Positions 12,401 to 26,894 of a DNA stretch of 64,000 nucleotides are shown one piece after another. The stretch's first letter is position 1; each line of letters begins with the position of its first letter. This stretch comes from Allodiplogaster sudhausi (taxonomy: Eukaryota > Nematoda > Chromadorea > Rhabditida > Diplogasteridae): assembly GCA_945643635.1 (NCBI GenBank), contig CALZFC010000252.1, positions 911,001-975,000 of the forward strand. The letters run 5' to 3'. A model generated the notes under the pieces. The model saw only the letters and a list, made by a program, of their open reading frames with translations, searched no databases and was not told the DNA's origin. A program made the position numbers and the translations under genes.

Positions 12401-15400
12401 GTCTGCTTGTTTAAAAAGAGTATCAAACTCATTTGAAGGAGTGCTCCGGAATAGCATAATTGGTGCATTTTTGACCTACATACATATATTAATGGACTCT
12501 TAATTCAATAAATTCTTTCAAGTAAACAGGGTGGAGATGATGACAGATTTTATTGATATTTGAGGTTGTGTTAATGGTGCACGAGATTCAGCATGAAAGC
12601 ACAGCGCGACCATTTTATGACTTTGCCTGTCTGCTTCGCATTTGCCGCCTCCTGTTTACATTTATTTTCGGCGTCCTGATCTTTCTTCAAATGATTTTTC
12701 TTCAAATGATTTTTCTTCGAATATTGAAATGATTTTTCTTCGAATGATTTTTCTTCGAATGATTTTTCTTCGAATGAATATTCTTCGAATGATTTTTCTT
12801 CGAATGATTTTTCTTCGAATAATTTATTAAAATCGTAAGAGAGTTAGGATAGTTATGTTGCTTGCTAGGCAGCATAACAAATGTAGAGGGCAAGGGCATA
12901 GTGCAGCTAGTGCAGCTATTATAATCTTCTTACGTGATATATCTTCATATACACGACACCTCCCCGAAGTACTACATCCACAATATACAGAGTTCGACCG
13001 AAGTCTACGTCTCTGTACAACCTCAGAACGAGGAGGAAGTTCGAAGCAAAGCTTCTACTCTCCCTTACAGCAACTTACAGCCAGAGTTCGGAAACTCCTA
13101 CATCTCTGGAACGACGACGATACCTTGTACTTGCAAGGAGGAAGTTCGAGGGTATGTTGGGTCACCTCTACGTCTCCCTTTCTTCTCCACTGCGGTCAGC
13201 AGGAGTAGTCTTCTACGTTAGTCCTTCAAGGTCTTGCCTTGGTTGCTGTTCATGGCATACGGGCGGCACTCGGGACTTCTGCTATCACGCAATACCTCTT
13301 CAGCTGCGAACCGGATTTATTACCGTGCTTGCTTGCAGCGAACCGGGCGGATTACCGTGCTGAAATCCACCGTGTTACACGTTACTTGCGGTGGGAACTG
13401 ACGACTTTTTCCATCTGGAATGCTGGCTCCTCGCGCAGATTACGATCCACCTTGCTAGATCTACTGCATCAACGACATCGCTTGTTTGACGCGCTATTTC
13501 TGCCTCCTTCATACACGGCGTGCAAGGGTCTTGAGCGGTTGCCAGGCATGGCACAACCTCAACCCCGGAAGGAAACGTTGCCTCCTTCACTTGCAGCATC
13601 AATCACGGAACAGCGAATACAACCCGGTCCGTTAAGTTAGCATCTCCACTCACGGGACGACGCATCAGTTATGTTGCTTGCTAGGCAGCATAAGGAATGT
13701 AGAGCACGAGAGGGAGCCGGGTAGAACACAGTTTATTAACGACCATGTGGCGAGTTTATATAGGGCTCAGGATGGAGTACTTTCGTAAGGGCAAGGGCAT
13801 AGTGCAGCTAGTGCAGCTATTATAATCTTCTTACGTGATATATCTTCATATACACGACAGCATCTGCTGGACTTTATCCCTTTTTCAGTTAACGACGACA
13901 TTGTGATCTTCGAAGAAAAATCATTCGAAGAAAAATCATTCGAAGAATATTCATTATAAGAAAAATCATTCGAAGAAAATTCATTTGAAGAAAAATCATT
14001 TGAAGAAAGCTCACAGAACCTTTATTTTCGCCATGAATGTGAAGCAAAGTAGCACATGAATGATAAAATAAAGGAAAAAATACAAATACAAACATTATCA
14101 AATAACCGAATATTAGAAGCACCTGAAAAATCATTACTCCTTTTAGTTGGTTGCGAGGAGGCCGAGCCCTGGATGACAAATCCAACGTCCTCCTCTCTCC
14201 GCGCGGAGAGTCTCTCATGATTCTCAAGGCTCGTCGCTCCGATGCCGGCCAATACTCTTGCGTTGCCAAGAATGCGGCTGGCGAGTCGGAGGCCACTTAC
14301 ACGGTAGATCACTCTCTCCCTTTGATCTACCCTGATCAACACTCTCTCCTTCTGATCTAGCCAGTCTTCACTCTCTCAGGTGTCCGTTCTAACGAAGCCA
14401 CACATCGACGAGACAATCGACCAATCCCCTCGGGTGGTGCAGAAACAGACTCTCCTGCTCAGCTGTCCCGTTCTTGGCAATCCTAAACCAAAGGCATGCT
14501 ATCTTTTACATGGTTGACAGTATCAATGATGCATACAATACCGCCCAACATTGTTGGGTCCGCGATTAATAGGATTAATCCGATTAATAGGATTAATTAA
14601 ATTAATTTAAATAATTCAAACTCAAATTGTGGAGCGGGGACGCATTGTCTTGCGGTTTTCTTTACAGGGAAGTGATTTTGCGATATGGAATAAGTATCCA
14701 TCAAGTTAAATTGCGAAAATGTCATAAAATGACAGAAATCTGAAAGGGTGGTTTTTCCCCGGTCTTTAGCCACGGTGGGTTAGGCGTATGGAATTACGGA
14801 CATTAGAAAAAATTGGAATTTAGCCAAAAATTCCGCAAAGGATAGTATCTCAAGATTTTTTAAGGGAAATCGTGCCGAGGGCCTTAAGATTTCAAAATTT
14901 GGGCAGAGAAAAGACGAAATAGTATTCCATTTTATTTTAGTGTGAAGTGTCAAGTACCGTAATAGCCTCTTATTTAGTGCAGCTTGGTACCGTAACCGCG
15001 TTTTTCTCATAATTCGTACGGTCACACTAAAAAGTCTCTAATGTCCGCCTTGACCCACCGTGTAGTACAATGAGCTGCCGGGCCATGCCAGCCGCATGCT
15101 CGAAAAACTAGAATATTGTTATTTATGATTATTCCGCTATATTTTTGCTTTCATTGTGTTTGTGGGACGATTTCATAATTAATAATAGCTTTCGATTTAC
15201 TTTTGCACGATTTTTAAGGCTTAAATTTTGAAAAATCATGTTTTCATGCAAAACTGCTGCTAAACACTCTTTCAGATTTCTGTCATTTTATGACATTTTC
15301 GCAATTTAACTTGATGGATACTTATTCCATATCGCAAAATCACTTCCCTGTAAAGAAAACCGCAAGACAATGCGTCCCCGCTCCACAATTTGAGTTTGAA

Positions 15401-18400
15401 TTATTTAAATTAATTATTTAATCCCATTACTCGGATTAATCCTAATCGCGGACCCAACAATGTTGGGCGGTACTGTATATGCATGTGCATATATATGTAT
15501 ATACCATGAATGTTCATTAAGTAATCAGTCTTAGGTGGAATGGCAAAAGGATGGAGAAAGCGTCGAGTTCTCTGAGCGAGTCCGCCTTGTCAACGGGCAC
15601 GACCTCGAGATTCTGGAAGCTGTCGTTAGTTGGCAGTCAATGCATTTCCAGCAGAAATAGCAAGGAACTTGTTGAACAGGAATCGGATGGAGGCCGCTAC
15701 AACTGCATCTCCAGTAACAGCGCAGGAGAACTTGTCACGCAATTCCTTCCAGAGATTATTGGTCTCAGCCCTTCTCGCTTTACTTCTTTTTTACTCACTA
15801 GCGCCGACCAATGAAAAGAGTTCTCTGGATTCCAGCGAAGCCGAAGTTCGCTCACGAAGGGGACGTAGTTTACGAGGTGGTGGAGGGAGCAACGGTAGCC
15901 ATGAAGTGCGCCGTCTCGGAGGACACCAAACCACTCGTGCTCTGGTTCCGAGGAGATCTCCCTCTCTATCTCGGAAGCGAGATGAGCCTCTCCCATGATG
16001 ATCTGGTTACCCAATTCATCATGGCGCTCCTTCAACCCTCCTTTGACCTTCCTTCAGCAACTGACGATTCGGGATGTTTCCCTCTCACACGGAGGCAAGT
16101 TCAAGTGCAAGGCCACCAACGAAGCCGGCACTTCTGTTGGCAACATCATTCTCAAGGCAGGCTTTACCATATCTCTATTAGAGACCCCCCTAAATCTCCT
16201 TTCCCAACATGCTTTTGTGCTTCTCTGAATTGAATTATTAAAGGTGCTAGTTCCCCCGAAGATCGACGAGTCCAACATCATTGGCAACCCTCTTTCCATC
16301 CTCGGTGCCAAATTTGCTCTCGAGTGCCCGGTTAGCAGTAATCAAGTGAATAAGAAGAAGATGGAATAGTCAAGGTTCTCTATAGGTCTCTGGCATTCCA
16401 CAGCCGTCCATTCTGTGGCTGAAGGAAGGCTCTCCAATCGATATGACGGATGCAAGGGTGTCTCTGATGCAGAACAACCAGACCCTGGAGGTCGACGACT
16501 CCCGGCTGTCTGACCAGGCCCGTTACACTTGCATCGCCACGAACAAGGGAGGAAGAGCCGAGCAGGAATTCGAGTTGGAAGTATTGAGTCAGTTATGAAG
16601 TGGATATGCAGAGTCTCAGTCTTGACGCTCTCCCTCTTCAGCTCCTCCCGAAATGGAATCAACTGAACGTAGAAATGAGACGGCCCGCGAAGGAAGCTCC
16701 GTCACTCTGGTCTCTTTTCTCTGTCCGGGCACGGGTATTCATGTACACTTCTTTGCAGATTTGCCCAGTCAAACATACTCCTGAAGACATCAACGACATT
16801 CAATGGATCAAGGATGGCAGACCGGTAGATCCGAGCAGTGGCGAAGGAAGAATCAAGGTTAGAGAATGTGGAGGATTAGAGAAAGAGAGAGTGATAGAGA
16901 GAAAGAGAGAGAGAGAGATAGCGAGGGAGAGAGTGAGAGAGAGAGTTAGAGAGACAGAGATACGTCGCCTCTTCAGTTCATCTCGGACGGCCGTCGTCTG
17001 CAGTTGTCGTCGGTGACTCTCTCAGATGGTGGATTGTATTCCTGCGTTGCTCAGAATCGAGCGGGAGAATCCACGGCCGAGTTCTCCGTCAACATTCTCT
17101 GTACGCATCTTCGCACTGAAGACTGTCGAGTGCGCGAGCACGAACATATTCTGAGATTCCGCGCACAATTCGCGCGGAGGGGGCGGGGCCAGCTGCCAGA
17201 TTCTTTTGCTGATTACATCACCGCGAGACCGCCCACTATTAGGAAACCAGGCTTTATCCTCACCATAGTAGACGCTAAACTTATTTCTCCAAGAAGACCC
17301 CTCTGGGCAGGGATGAAAGTGAGGGCTTGGCAGACTGAACAGACAAGTCGATTTGATCTGGCAGCTAAAACACTTGAGAAGATCCGGGATGGCGAAGAGG
17401 AATATAGCATTCAAGCCATATCAAATAAAAGACGGAATGGGTATCGGAGCAGACATCATTCGCGTGGAAGAACGTCCCCTCAGATCCCTTCATTCCGCTC
17501 TTTTCCCTTCCAGATCATCCCCCATCATGGCAGATATTAGTCCAGCTCTTCTTCCTTCTTGTGTTGTGTGCTGTCTGTACATTTGTTTGTGTTGCGTGTC
17601 TTTTCTGTTGTGTGCAGTGTGCCTGTGTGTTTAATCCCTTCAGCTGGCTGAGCACGGGAAGATAAAAAAATTCTGTTACAAGAAAAGGAGTGTGTATGTT
17701 TTGATCGTCTGCGTTGTCCTGTTCATTCACTACAGTTTTCCTTTGTTGTCACTTCGGGGAGAAAAAGAAGTGAAGCCTGGCACCAGCGAAAAGCATTAGA
17801 GCTCACGTTCACAGCCACTCTGAGTGGGTGGTAAATTAAAATAATGCCCGGTTAAATACAAGAGCAACGAAATGAGAGAAAGAAAATCGGTGAAGAGAGA
17901 GAGAGAGAGAACGAATGAACTGGAGAGACAGAAAGAAAGAGAAACAGACTTTCAGCCGTTCCATCGATGGATGCGTCTAAGACTGACACGGCCCTGCGGG
18001 TGGTGGCCGGCCAGCCAAGCACCCTCTTCTGCCCTGCCTCTGGTCATCCTTTCCCGACCATTCGATGGCTACTCAATGGAAATGAGGTTATATACCACTA
18101 GTATTGGAATTCCGAGTTCCGTTTCAAGTAGGATTGAAAACATATTGTAGGGCTCTTTTAATTAATGAGATGTATATATGTATGTACATATGTACATATT
18201 GTATTCCCGCAAGTTGTGCTTCACTTACCCGCATTCAGGTGGATGAATCAGAAGGCCTGAAGCTGTCTTCGGATAGTCTTTCCCTGCAAATCCTCGCAGT
18301 CCGTCCTGAACATGCCGGGAAGTGGACTTGCGTGGCAGAGAACGACGCAGGCAGCAATGAGCTCGACATTTCCCTTGATGTTTGGAGTCAGCCAACTTCT

Positions 18401-20238
18401 CCAGTTCTTTGTATTCAGGACTATTCTAACGGAGTCTTTGCAGCGGCGCCGACTGTGAAGGTGAATGCGGTGAACTCGTCAGTGAAGGCCATCGGAGATT
18501 CCATTCTCCTTCTCTGTAATGCCTCGGGCAATCCCACGCCTGTTCTAACTTGGAACAAGGTTTCCTTATTATAATTGAGCCTAGTCTTCTCTTGTTCTCT
18601 GACTCATCACAACTTGAGGGTGGTGAGCCGATTGTGTCCACCGGCCACGGGGCTCGCATCTCACAGAAGGGCTCTCGATTGGACATCCCGCACCTCGGGA
18701 AGGACGACGTCGGGGACTACACTTGTTTCGCAAGGAACGAAGCCGGCTCAGCTGAGGCATCTCTGCATGTCGACGTCCTCGGTATCTTCTTCTTCTTATT
18801 TGTCGACCATCCTCATGATCTCTCTTAGTCCCGCCAACGATCAACCGTGATCACATTGACATGGAACCGCGTTTGCCGGCTGGCCAAACTCTCACTCTGA
18901 CCTGCGAAGCCTCGGGCAAACCTAAGCCCAAACTGGCATGGTTAGCTGGATTCATCTTTTCATGAGTTTGTTTATTCGGGAATTCCTTCAATTGTATCAG
19001 GCTTGATTCAAATATCTTAATTTTGCTAGGTTTGTGAACGGCACGATAGAAGCGGCGAAGAAGGAGGGAATTGTCATTGGACCAGATGGCCGTTACATCC
19101 AAGTAAACACTTTTGAGCTGATTTTGAAAGAAGAAACATTGCTCGATGGCAATTTGAAGATCGTGAACATCTCGCTTTCGGACGGTGGCGAATATCGCTG
19201 CGACGTGACGAATGAAGCGGGCAATGATTCTCTTATCTATCGGATCGAAGTCGTCCGTCAGTTATTTTACATTTTTATTCATTTATTGCTGACCATGAGC
19301 GATAAGTAAGAAAGGATTAAGAAGCAGCATTTTTATCCTGAAAAGTGTTGTTATAGAAGCACCAACGATTTCGAGTGGAGGAACCCACCAGGTAATAGAA
19401 GGAGATGTTGCACACATTCAATGCACTGCCACTGGACATCCTCCGCCCGTCATCAGGTTTCCATTCATATCATTCTTATTCTTCGTGGCTTTCCATGTAC
19501 TTCTTTCATTGAAAAGGAAAATCATTGCTTGATTGAGTTGGCTTCGCAACGGCGCTCGTCTTGAGACTGGAGTCCAAGGATTCCGATACATCACAGAGGG
19601 AAAGGTTCCATTGCATTTACACTCATTCACGCGTCAATCCTGCACTTTCAGAATCTGACTGTAATAGAGGCTCGCTCTTCCGATTCTGGCATCTACATTT
19701 GCATTGCAACGAACGAGGCTGGCGTCACTCAGCAGGCATTCACTCTTGAAGTGCTCGGTTCGTTCTCTCTCTCTCTCTCTCTCTCAGTTATCTTCGCTCT
19801 CCCTCCCTCCCTTCCCTTCTCGGCTTCTCTCTCTCTCTCTCTTTCTCTTTCTCTCTCCCTCTCTGTCTCAATATCTGAACCCTGGTCAATTATGTGTTTT
19901 AGTTGCGCCAAAGATTGTGAGTGGCTCGTGGAACGAGACTTCAGTGGCAGCGGGAACTGCCTTCTCTCTGAAATGCTCTGCCCGTGGCTCTCCTCAGCCT
20001 GACATCCAATGGAGCATCGACGGAGACATCATCACGAATGCCACGGATGGATTCCTCATTGGCAAGCTTCCTTTGCAGAGACATCTGAAGAAGTCGTTGA
20101 ATTGTAGACTCGGAGGGAACTCTCCACGTGTCTGCCGCTCGATCCAAGTCACAACTCTTCAAGTGCATTGCAAGCAATGCGGCAGGGGCTGACCAACTCG
20201 AGAATATCATCAACACCATCAGTTAGAAGCTGCTCTCG

Positions 20239-20283
<45 letters not shown>

Positions 20284-20600
20284 TTCAATCTCTCTCCCTC
20301 TCTATCTTTCTCTCTTTCAATCTCTCTCCCTCTCTCTCTTTCTCTCTTTCATTCTCTCTCTCTTTCTCTCTTTCAATCTCTCTCTCTCTCTTTCTCTCTT
20401 TCTCTCTTTCAATCTCTCTCCCTCTCTCTCTTTCTCTCTTTCATTCTCTCTCTCTTTCTCTCTTTCAATCTCTCTCTCTTTCTCTCTTTCTCTCTTTCAA
20501 TCTCTCTCCCTCTCTCTCTTTCATTCTCTCTCTCTTTCTCTCTTTCATTCTCTCTCTCTTTCTCTCTTTCAATCTCTCTCTCTCTTTCTCTCTTTCTCTT

Positions 20601-20631
<31 letters not shown>

Positions 20632-20766
20632 TTCAATCTCTCTCCCTCTCTCTCTTTCTCTCTTTCATTCTCTCTCTCTTTCTCTCTTTCATTCTCTCTC
20701 TCTTCATTCAATCTCTCTCTCTCTTTCTCCTCTTTCTCTCTCTCTCTCTCTCTTTCTCTCTCTCAA

Positions 20767-20814
<48 letters not shown>

Positions 20815-23800
20815 TCATTCTCTCTCTCCTTCTCTTTATCTCTCTTTCTCTCTTTCTCTCTCTTTTGTCTTTCCATTCACAGATGCCCCAGTCATCACGA
20901 AGGCGGGAGAGCAGACTCAGAACACAACAACTGGCAAGGAGACAATTCTGAGTTGTGACGTGGAAGGGGACTCTCCGACCATTGAGTGGGCCAAGAATGG
21001 AGCTGCTCTTCCTTTATCTCAGAATGTTCACTTTAATGCAGGTATTCCGCTATTCAACCTCCAATTTCCTGCCAAAATTGATTTTATAAGGGCTCGTTTT
21101 TGTTTGTATTTTTGAGGTATGTAGAATAAACTTGGCGAGTAATTAGTCGGTTATAAATGGCATATTTTGAGAGAGAACTCTGCTGACTCTGACTTCGACG
21201 AGTTTGAACGATGAAGGAGTTTATTCGTGCACGGCAAGCAACTCGGCCGGAAGAGCAACTCAGAAGATGTATCTCTACGTTGGAGGTTCTCTTTCTTTCC
21301 CTACTTCTCTTGTCTAGACTTTCCAGTACAGTACACAAGCACCATTCGGATATTTTTGATTAAGTTAGGAACACTGGAATTCTTTATTGCAAGCTTGAAT
21401 GTGAGGGTCAAGAGTTGGAGGGAGAGACAAACATACAAAGAGACAAGAAAGAGAAAAAGAGAGAAAAGACAGAGAGTTGCCAATTGAAGAGAGGTTGAAA
21501 GAAGTTCAGAGTTCACTGTCATCCTCATCTAATATTGATCACTGCAGGACGGAGGTGTTATTTCGCAGTGGAGATGACAGTAGAGTACATATATTTGTAG
21601 TGTTATGATAGCTTTGGTCATGTTATGCTTTTAATCCACTGGAGGGCATGGCAAAGGAATCTCCGTATTGTTCTTATACCAAAGCTCGAGCTCATAAAAG
21701 TGAGGCCGGGTCCTTCGAGAACAAATTCTGAGAAAGATGAAGAGGGACAGGTGGGGCATATGAAAATGGGGACCTGGGGAAATACTTGTCTCTCAACGTG
21801 GGAGGTTCACTTCTCATTCTTCTTTTCCTTTTTACTTCTCTTGTAGATAGATGAACATTGTAGATGAGAGGGTGTGAGGGGAAAAGAAGACGGTGAGAGA
21901 GAGGAGTAGAAACGAGTGAGATCAATGCATATGGAACGCGAGATAACAGCTTAGAGGAAAGCATAAAGGGAACACAGTTGTGAAAGTCTGTTGGTGTTGT
22001 CATTGAAGTTGTCTGTGAATATCAGCAGTGGCTGGGGGATCTCCGTAGGAGGGAAGGTCGTTGAACTTCGAGCTCATCTCCGAGAATAACTACAAAATCA
22101 CATAGGACTACTGAGCAAATTTCCTTATGTTCCATTAGTTTAATAACCAGAATTTATCGTTAAAAGGCAGATTCGAATTGCCGCGTTCACCCTGGGAGTA
22201 GGCACTCTCTCATTCTCGCCAGCTATTTCGCAACTCGCAAAAACCCGCTGCTTGAAAATAGCGCGCGCCTATGAGAATGCGAAGATCCGATGCTACTACT
22301 TCAAATTTTTCGGTGATACTTAAATATTGGACCTTTAGTGAGGTTTCTAACCTCGTCGTAGAGATGATTGGGGAAAGAGCCTTGCGGAACTGGCTTGTAG
22401 GGGTTGAATGCTCTGAGATGGAGATCTGTCATTATGGCATCCGGGTCGAAACGAGTTGGCCGGTGGAGATGGGCTGAAAGGGCACTTCTCAGTTCACTAC
22501 TTCACTCTTTGGGGGGAGACTCACGAAGTGCTACGGTAGATGGGATGTTCATGAGAGTCACGGTGAGAAGTACGAATAGGCAGAGGATCATCTCTTTCTC
22601 TCTTACCCTTGCCTGCAATAACAAGTACTTTCAGTTCCACCGAGCATCACGGAGAAGCAGAATCCGGTGGTAGTGAAGAAGGGAGAGCACGCGGAGTTAG
22701 CCTGCGAGGCTCTGGGGGTGCCACGACCTCACATCTCGTGGTACAAGGGAGATGCACTCATCATCGACAGTCAGTCAGGGGGAATATTTTATCACATTAA
22801 AGGAGTGATTAGGATGGGAATCAAATATTTATTATAATGGGAGCGCCGGGATGGGGGAGGGTCCTCAAGTGTTCTCTAGGATGAGATGAACATAATTCCT
22901 TGTCTCCATGAATATTGAGCCGTGAATAGCGTTTGCGAATTCCCAAAGGAGAAATGACAGAGTCAACGGAATCAAATGTCCTCGTGGCGAAGCCCCGCCT
23001 CCAGTGTTTCTCCCTCGAGGAATCGAGGAAGAAAGGAACAAAGAAAAACGTGAGAGCACAACCCATCTTTAGGCGTTGAAGGGTTCATTCTTGCATGGGG
23101 AAGATGAACAGCGAATGTTGTAGAAGACTTGTTCCAGCTCAGGTTTCAAGGAAAGCGATAGCCCACCACTACGTCCCTCTCACCCTCTGCCTCCTTCTCC
23201 ACTCCCTCTCTCTCTCGTTGGCTCTCTTTCTCTCTCTCTCTCTCTCGCTCTCTCTCTCCCACTCTCCACACCTTCTAAGTGCATATAGTTTGCATGACGT
23301 CTTTGGCAGTTCGCTCATCCCACGCTTAACAATTCAAAGATGAAATAAAATAGAGAGAAGAAAGAAGATGGCCCTGCCCAAGGAACACGGCGAATATTGA
23401 GAGAGCTGGATGAACGGATGGCACACCATCAGGTGGAGTGAGATACGCAGTACTTGAAAAAACCAAACAGGGCGCAATTCTCATTATATTGTTGTGCTTA
23501 CAGCGCAGCTTCTCCCATTGTACCTTTCATTCAAGTTTTTTACGCTTCATTTCTGCGGTTGGGGGGAGTATAACTTATTGCAGCGCACGAATTTGCTTGT
23601 CTTTCACCAAGAATGAAAGTCAAATGCTGCTACTGCCTCCTTCATTGTTCCTTTCATTTTGAGGCACAGAGGAACATGCGTGATTATAAGATTAGACTGG
23701 GAAGAGGGGATTTACAGAGCGGATGGTGAGAGAGAATGCAACTAAAAGAATAATGCTAAGAAGTGAGTATTGGTAACTAAACGTGGTACACATGCTTATC

Positions 23801-25351
23801 CTACTTGTAAATGGTAAACAAATGTCTGAGAGAGTTAGATACTTGTTATTAATTAGATTGCCTAAGAGTTTTAATTGACGTCAAAATCGAAGAAGCGCGT
23901 GATCACCAGCGTCAATGCGAATAATTCAAGTGGTCCGTCGTTAATAGCTACAAAAAAAAAGAAGAAAAAGTGTAGAGATAAGACAGCTTTCGCTTAGTTT
24001 GCCATTTGAGTCTTATTAAAATGGTCGGTAAGGAAAGAGAAGACTCCGAGCAAAAAGCCTTAGTAAGTGTGTGCATGCTGATTCTCTTGATATATAAATA
24101 CAGGGTGAGATGACTAAGGCATTAGAAGGAAATATGTACACACATACAGTTTAAAGGGGTATGTAAGTAGTCATTAAGGCGGTTGAATGCACAAAGTAGA
24201 AATGGGAGTGGAAGGAGCAGACGACACATCAGGAGGGAGAGATGATGGGACATTGGTGTGCTTCTGCGTTGAGCCAGCCTGTTTGGTGAGATTGGATAAT
24301 GAGAGAGACTAACAACACCAAGAAGAATCTGCCGAAAGGAATTGTGGCAGACCGACGAAAATAGCAAGAAGATAGAATCTGTAGCTCCAGAGGAAGTAAG
24401 GGAAACAAAGGAGGGACTCCAGAGAAGCCTCCTACCCAAATAATATCCGGAACAGCATTTCATTTCAGTATTTATACGCTCTTACAAGGAAAGTGGAAAA
24501 GGATAAATCAGGAGGAATGCCACTCTCTTTCAGCTGCCATTGAGAAGCTTTCCGCCCAAGGAACTGCCAAAGTCATCTTCGATAACATTCGACCAGAACA
24601 CGAGGGAGTCTACACTTGCAAGGTGACGAGAGAAAGAGAGGGAGTGAGAGATAACAGACAGAGGGAGAGAGAGACAAGCAGAGTGAGAGAGAGAGAACGA
24701 GGGAAAAAGACAGAGATGGAAACAAGACATTATCGAGACCTATAAAAGCTTTAAACGCATTCTAATATGAATAATATAAATGATACTTGATGTGTGTATC
24801 TGTGCTATGTACATATGTATCACGAAAAAAAATTAGTTGCCAATTACAGAATATTCATTTAATCACCTGCCTGATAAAATGTTGATATTGATAAAAGTAG
24901 TGAGAATAGAATCTGAAAAAAAGCGTAGCGAAGGTTATAATTCGGAGGCCGGAAGTTGCCATCAGAATTGATGCGGAAGAGAATGATTTCAGGCGGAGAA
25001 CTGGGCGGGCACGTCATACAAGGAAGTCAGCCTAGTTGTTCTCAGTAAGCACCACTTCTTACTTTAATCATAGGCAAGGGAAAATCTAGCCGTCACGAAT
25101 TCTGGCTTGCTAATTTATGAATCTGTGGTTGTTTGAATGATGCACGACATCGTGAGTAGCTTACTTCCTAATTCTGGATTCACTCTTTCCCTTTCAGCTG
25201 CTCCGCAGATCTTCCCGGAGCGTGAAAATGTGACAGCGCAGAGCAGAGAGGCAGTGCTTCTCAAGTGCGAGCACACGGGCAACCCCGTCCCGGTCATCTC
25301 ATGGGTGCGCAGCCCATCCATCGAAATCACTCCCAATGAGAGTCAGTCTCC

Positions 25352-25399
<48 letters not shown>

Positions 25400-25963
25400 C
25401 TCGCTTGTCTCCCCTCTCTACTCTCTCTATCTCAGAGTATGAGCTGGTTGGAACTTCTCTGGCTATCCGGAATGCCGTTGAGTCTGACTCGGGCTTCTAT
25501 CACTGTATCGCAAAGAGCGAGGCTGGCCAAGCAATTGCTGCTCGATTCCTGACTGTCGGAGGTTCGCTTCCCCTGTTTCTCATCTCTTTCCCTCTCTCAC
25601 TCTCTCCCTCCTTGTCTCTCTTTCTGTTCTCTCTCCTTCTCTCACTCTCTCCCTCCTTGTCTCTCTTTCTCTTCTCTCTCCTTCTCTCACTCTCTCCCTC
25701 CTTGTCTCTCTTTCTGTTCTCTCTCCTTCTCTCACTCTCTCACTCCTTGTCTCTCTTTCTCTTCTCTCTCCTTCTCTCACTCTCTCCCTCCTTGTCTCTC
25801 TTTCTCTTCTCTCTCCTTCTCTCTCACTCTCTCTCTCCTTGTCTCTCTTTCTGTTCTCTCTCCTTGTCTCTCACTTTCTCCCTCCTTGTCTCTGTTTCTC
25901 TTCTCTCTCTTCTCTCTCCTTATCTCTCACTCTCTCCCTCCTTGTCTCTCTTCCCACCCTCCT

Positions 25964-26007
<44 letters not shown>

Positions 26008-26849
26008 TCTCTCTCGCACTCCTCCTTACAGATAGCAAACGCCGTGAACAGCGTCCTCTGTGGGTGGAATGCGACGAGAAGGGCGTTCCACTGAAAAAGG
26101 CATTCGTTCCCTCCCGTGGCGACGTTCCCGAGGAGGGCGAAGTTCTTCCCTGGGCAGACATTCCGGTGTGTGCTGTTCTCCCTCGATTCCTTGAGTGACA
26201 GAATGAGTTGAGGAGTCGAAGAATGGCTCAGCCCCTGGCTGGCTGTGTCTGCCTGGTCCGCGGAGTGCACGGAAGACGGCCGCTCTCTCCGGTCTGCCCC
26301 ACTTCCTGCACACTCCGGTCTCCCACGCCGTCCCTCCTGGAAGTATCTTCGAACTCTTCTGCAGGTGTGGCCAGTCTCTTTCCACTCAATCCACTCATTC
26401 TCTCCTCTTCAGTGCAATGGCAACTCCTCCTCCAACCATCTTCTGGACTCACAACGGAGAGTTCGTTGCTGAAGCTGGCCAGCAGGAACAGCACTCCATT
26501 CTCAGGATCGACCTTTCCACTCACAACGCCTCTGTGGTCTCTCTTTCTCCCTCTGTTAATCTTCTTTTCCCAACGAGGCAAAGTTACAGCCTCCGGGAGA
26601 GTACACTTGCCATGCGAAGAACTCAGTGGGGATCATCTCATCCAAGGCAGAGATTTCGGTTAGAATTGCATCCTTTTCAGATACTTGTTGACGGGAAAGC
26701 TTTGTTGTCCTAGATAGAAGAGGACGACATCGCGGCAACTGAAAGCGCCGTCAAGCATGAGAGGGTTGCAGTGTTCAGATGTCTTGACAAAGGAATTCCG
26801 TTTGAAAGGTATGAAGAAAAGAGAAAGATAGAAAGAAATAAAGAAAGAG

Positions 26850-26894
<45 letters not shown>

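Noticed and set aside
12675..14010. CRISPR-like look of regularly spaced repeats
   Set aside because: Units are direct tandem copies without unique spacers, in a eukaryotic intron.
20168..21115. 315-codon Ser/Leu/Phe-rich frame
   Set aside because: It reads through a CT intron into the next hemicentin exon. Only the last part, from about 20881, is real coding sequence.
26031..26160. An extra Ig domain between 25560 and 26290
   Set aside because: The sequence reads VECDEKGVPLKKAF and is charged, without the Trp or the D-x-G-x-Y-x-C half; kept only as an uncertain linker exon.
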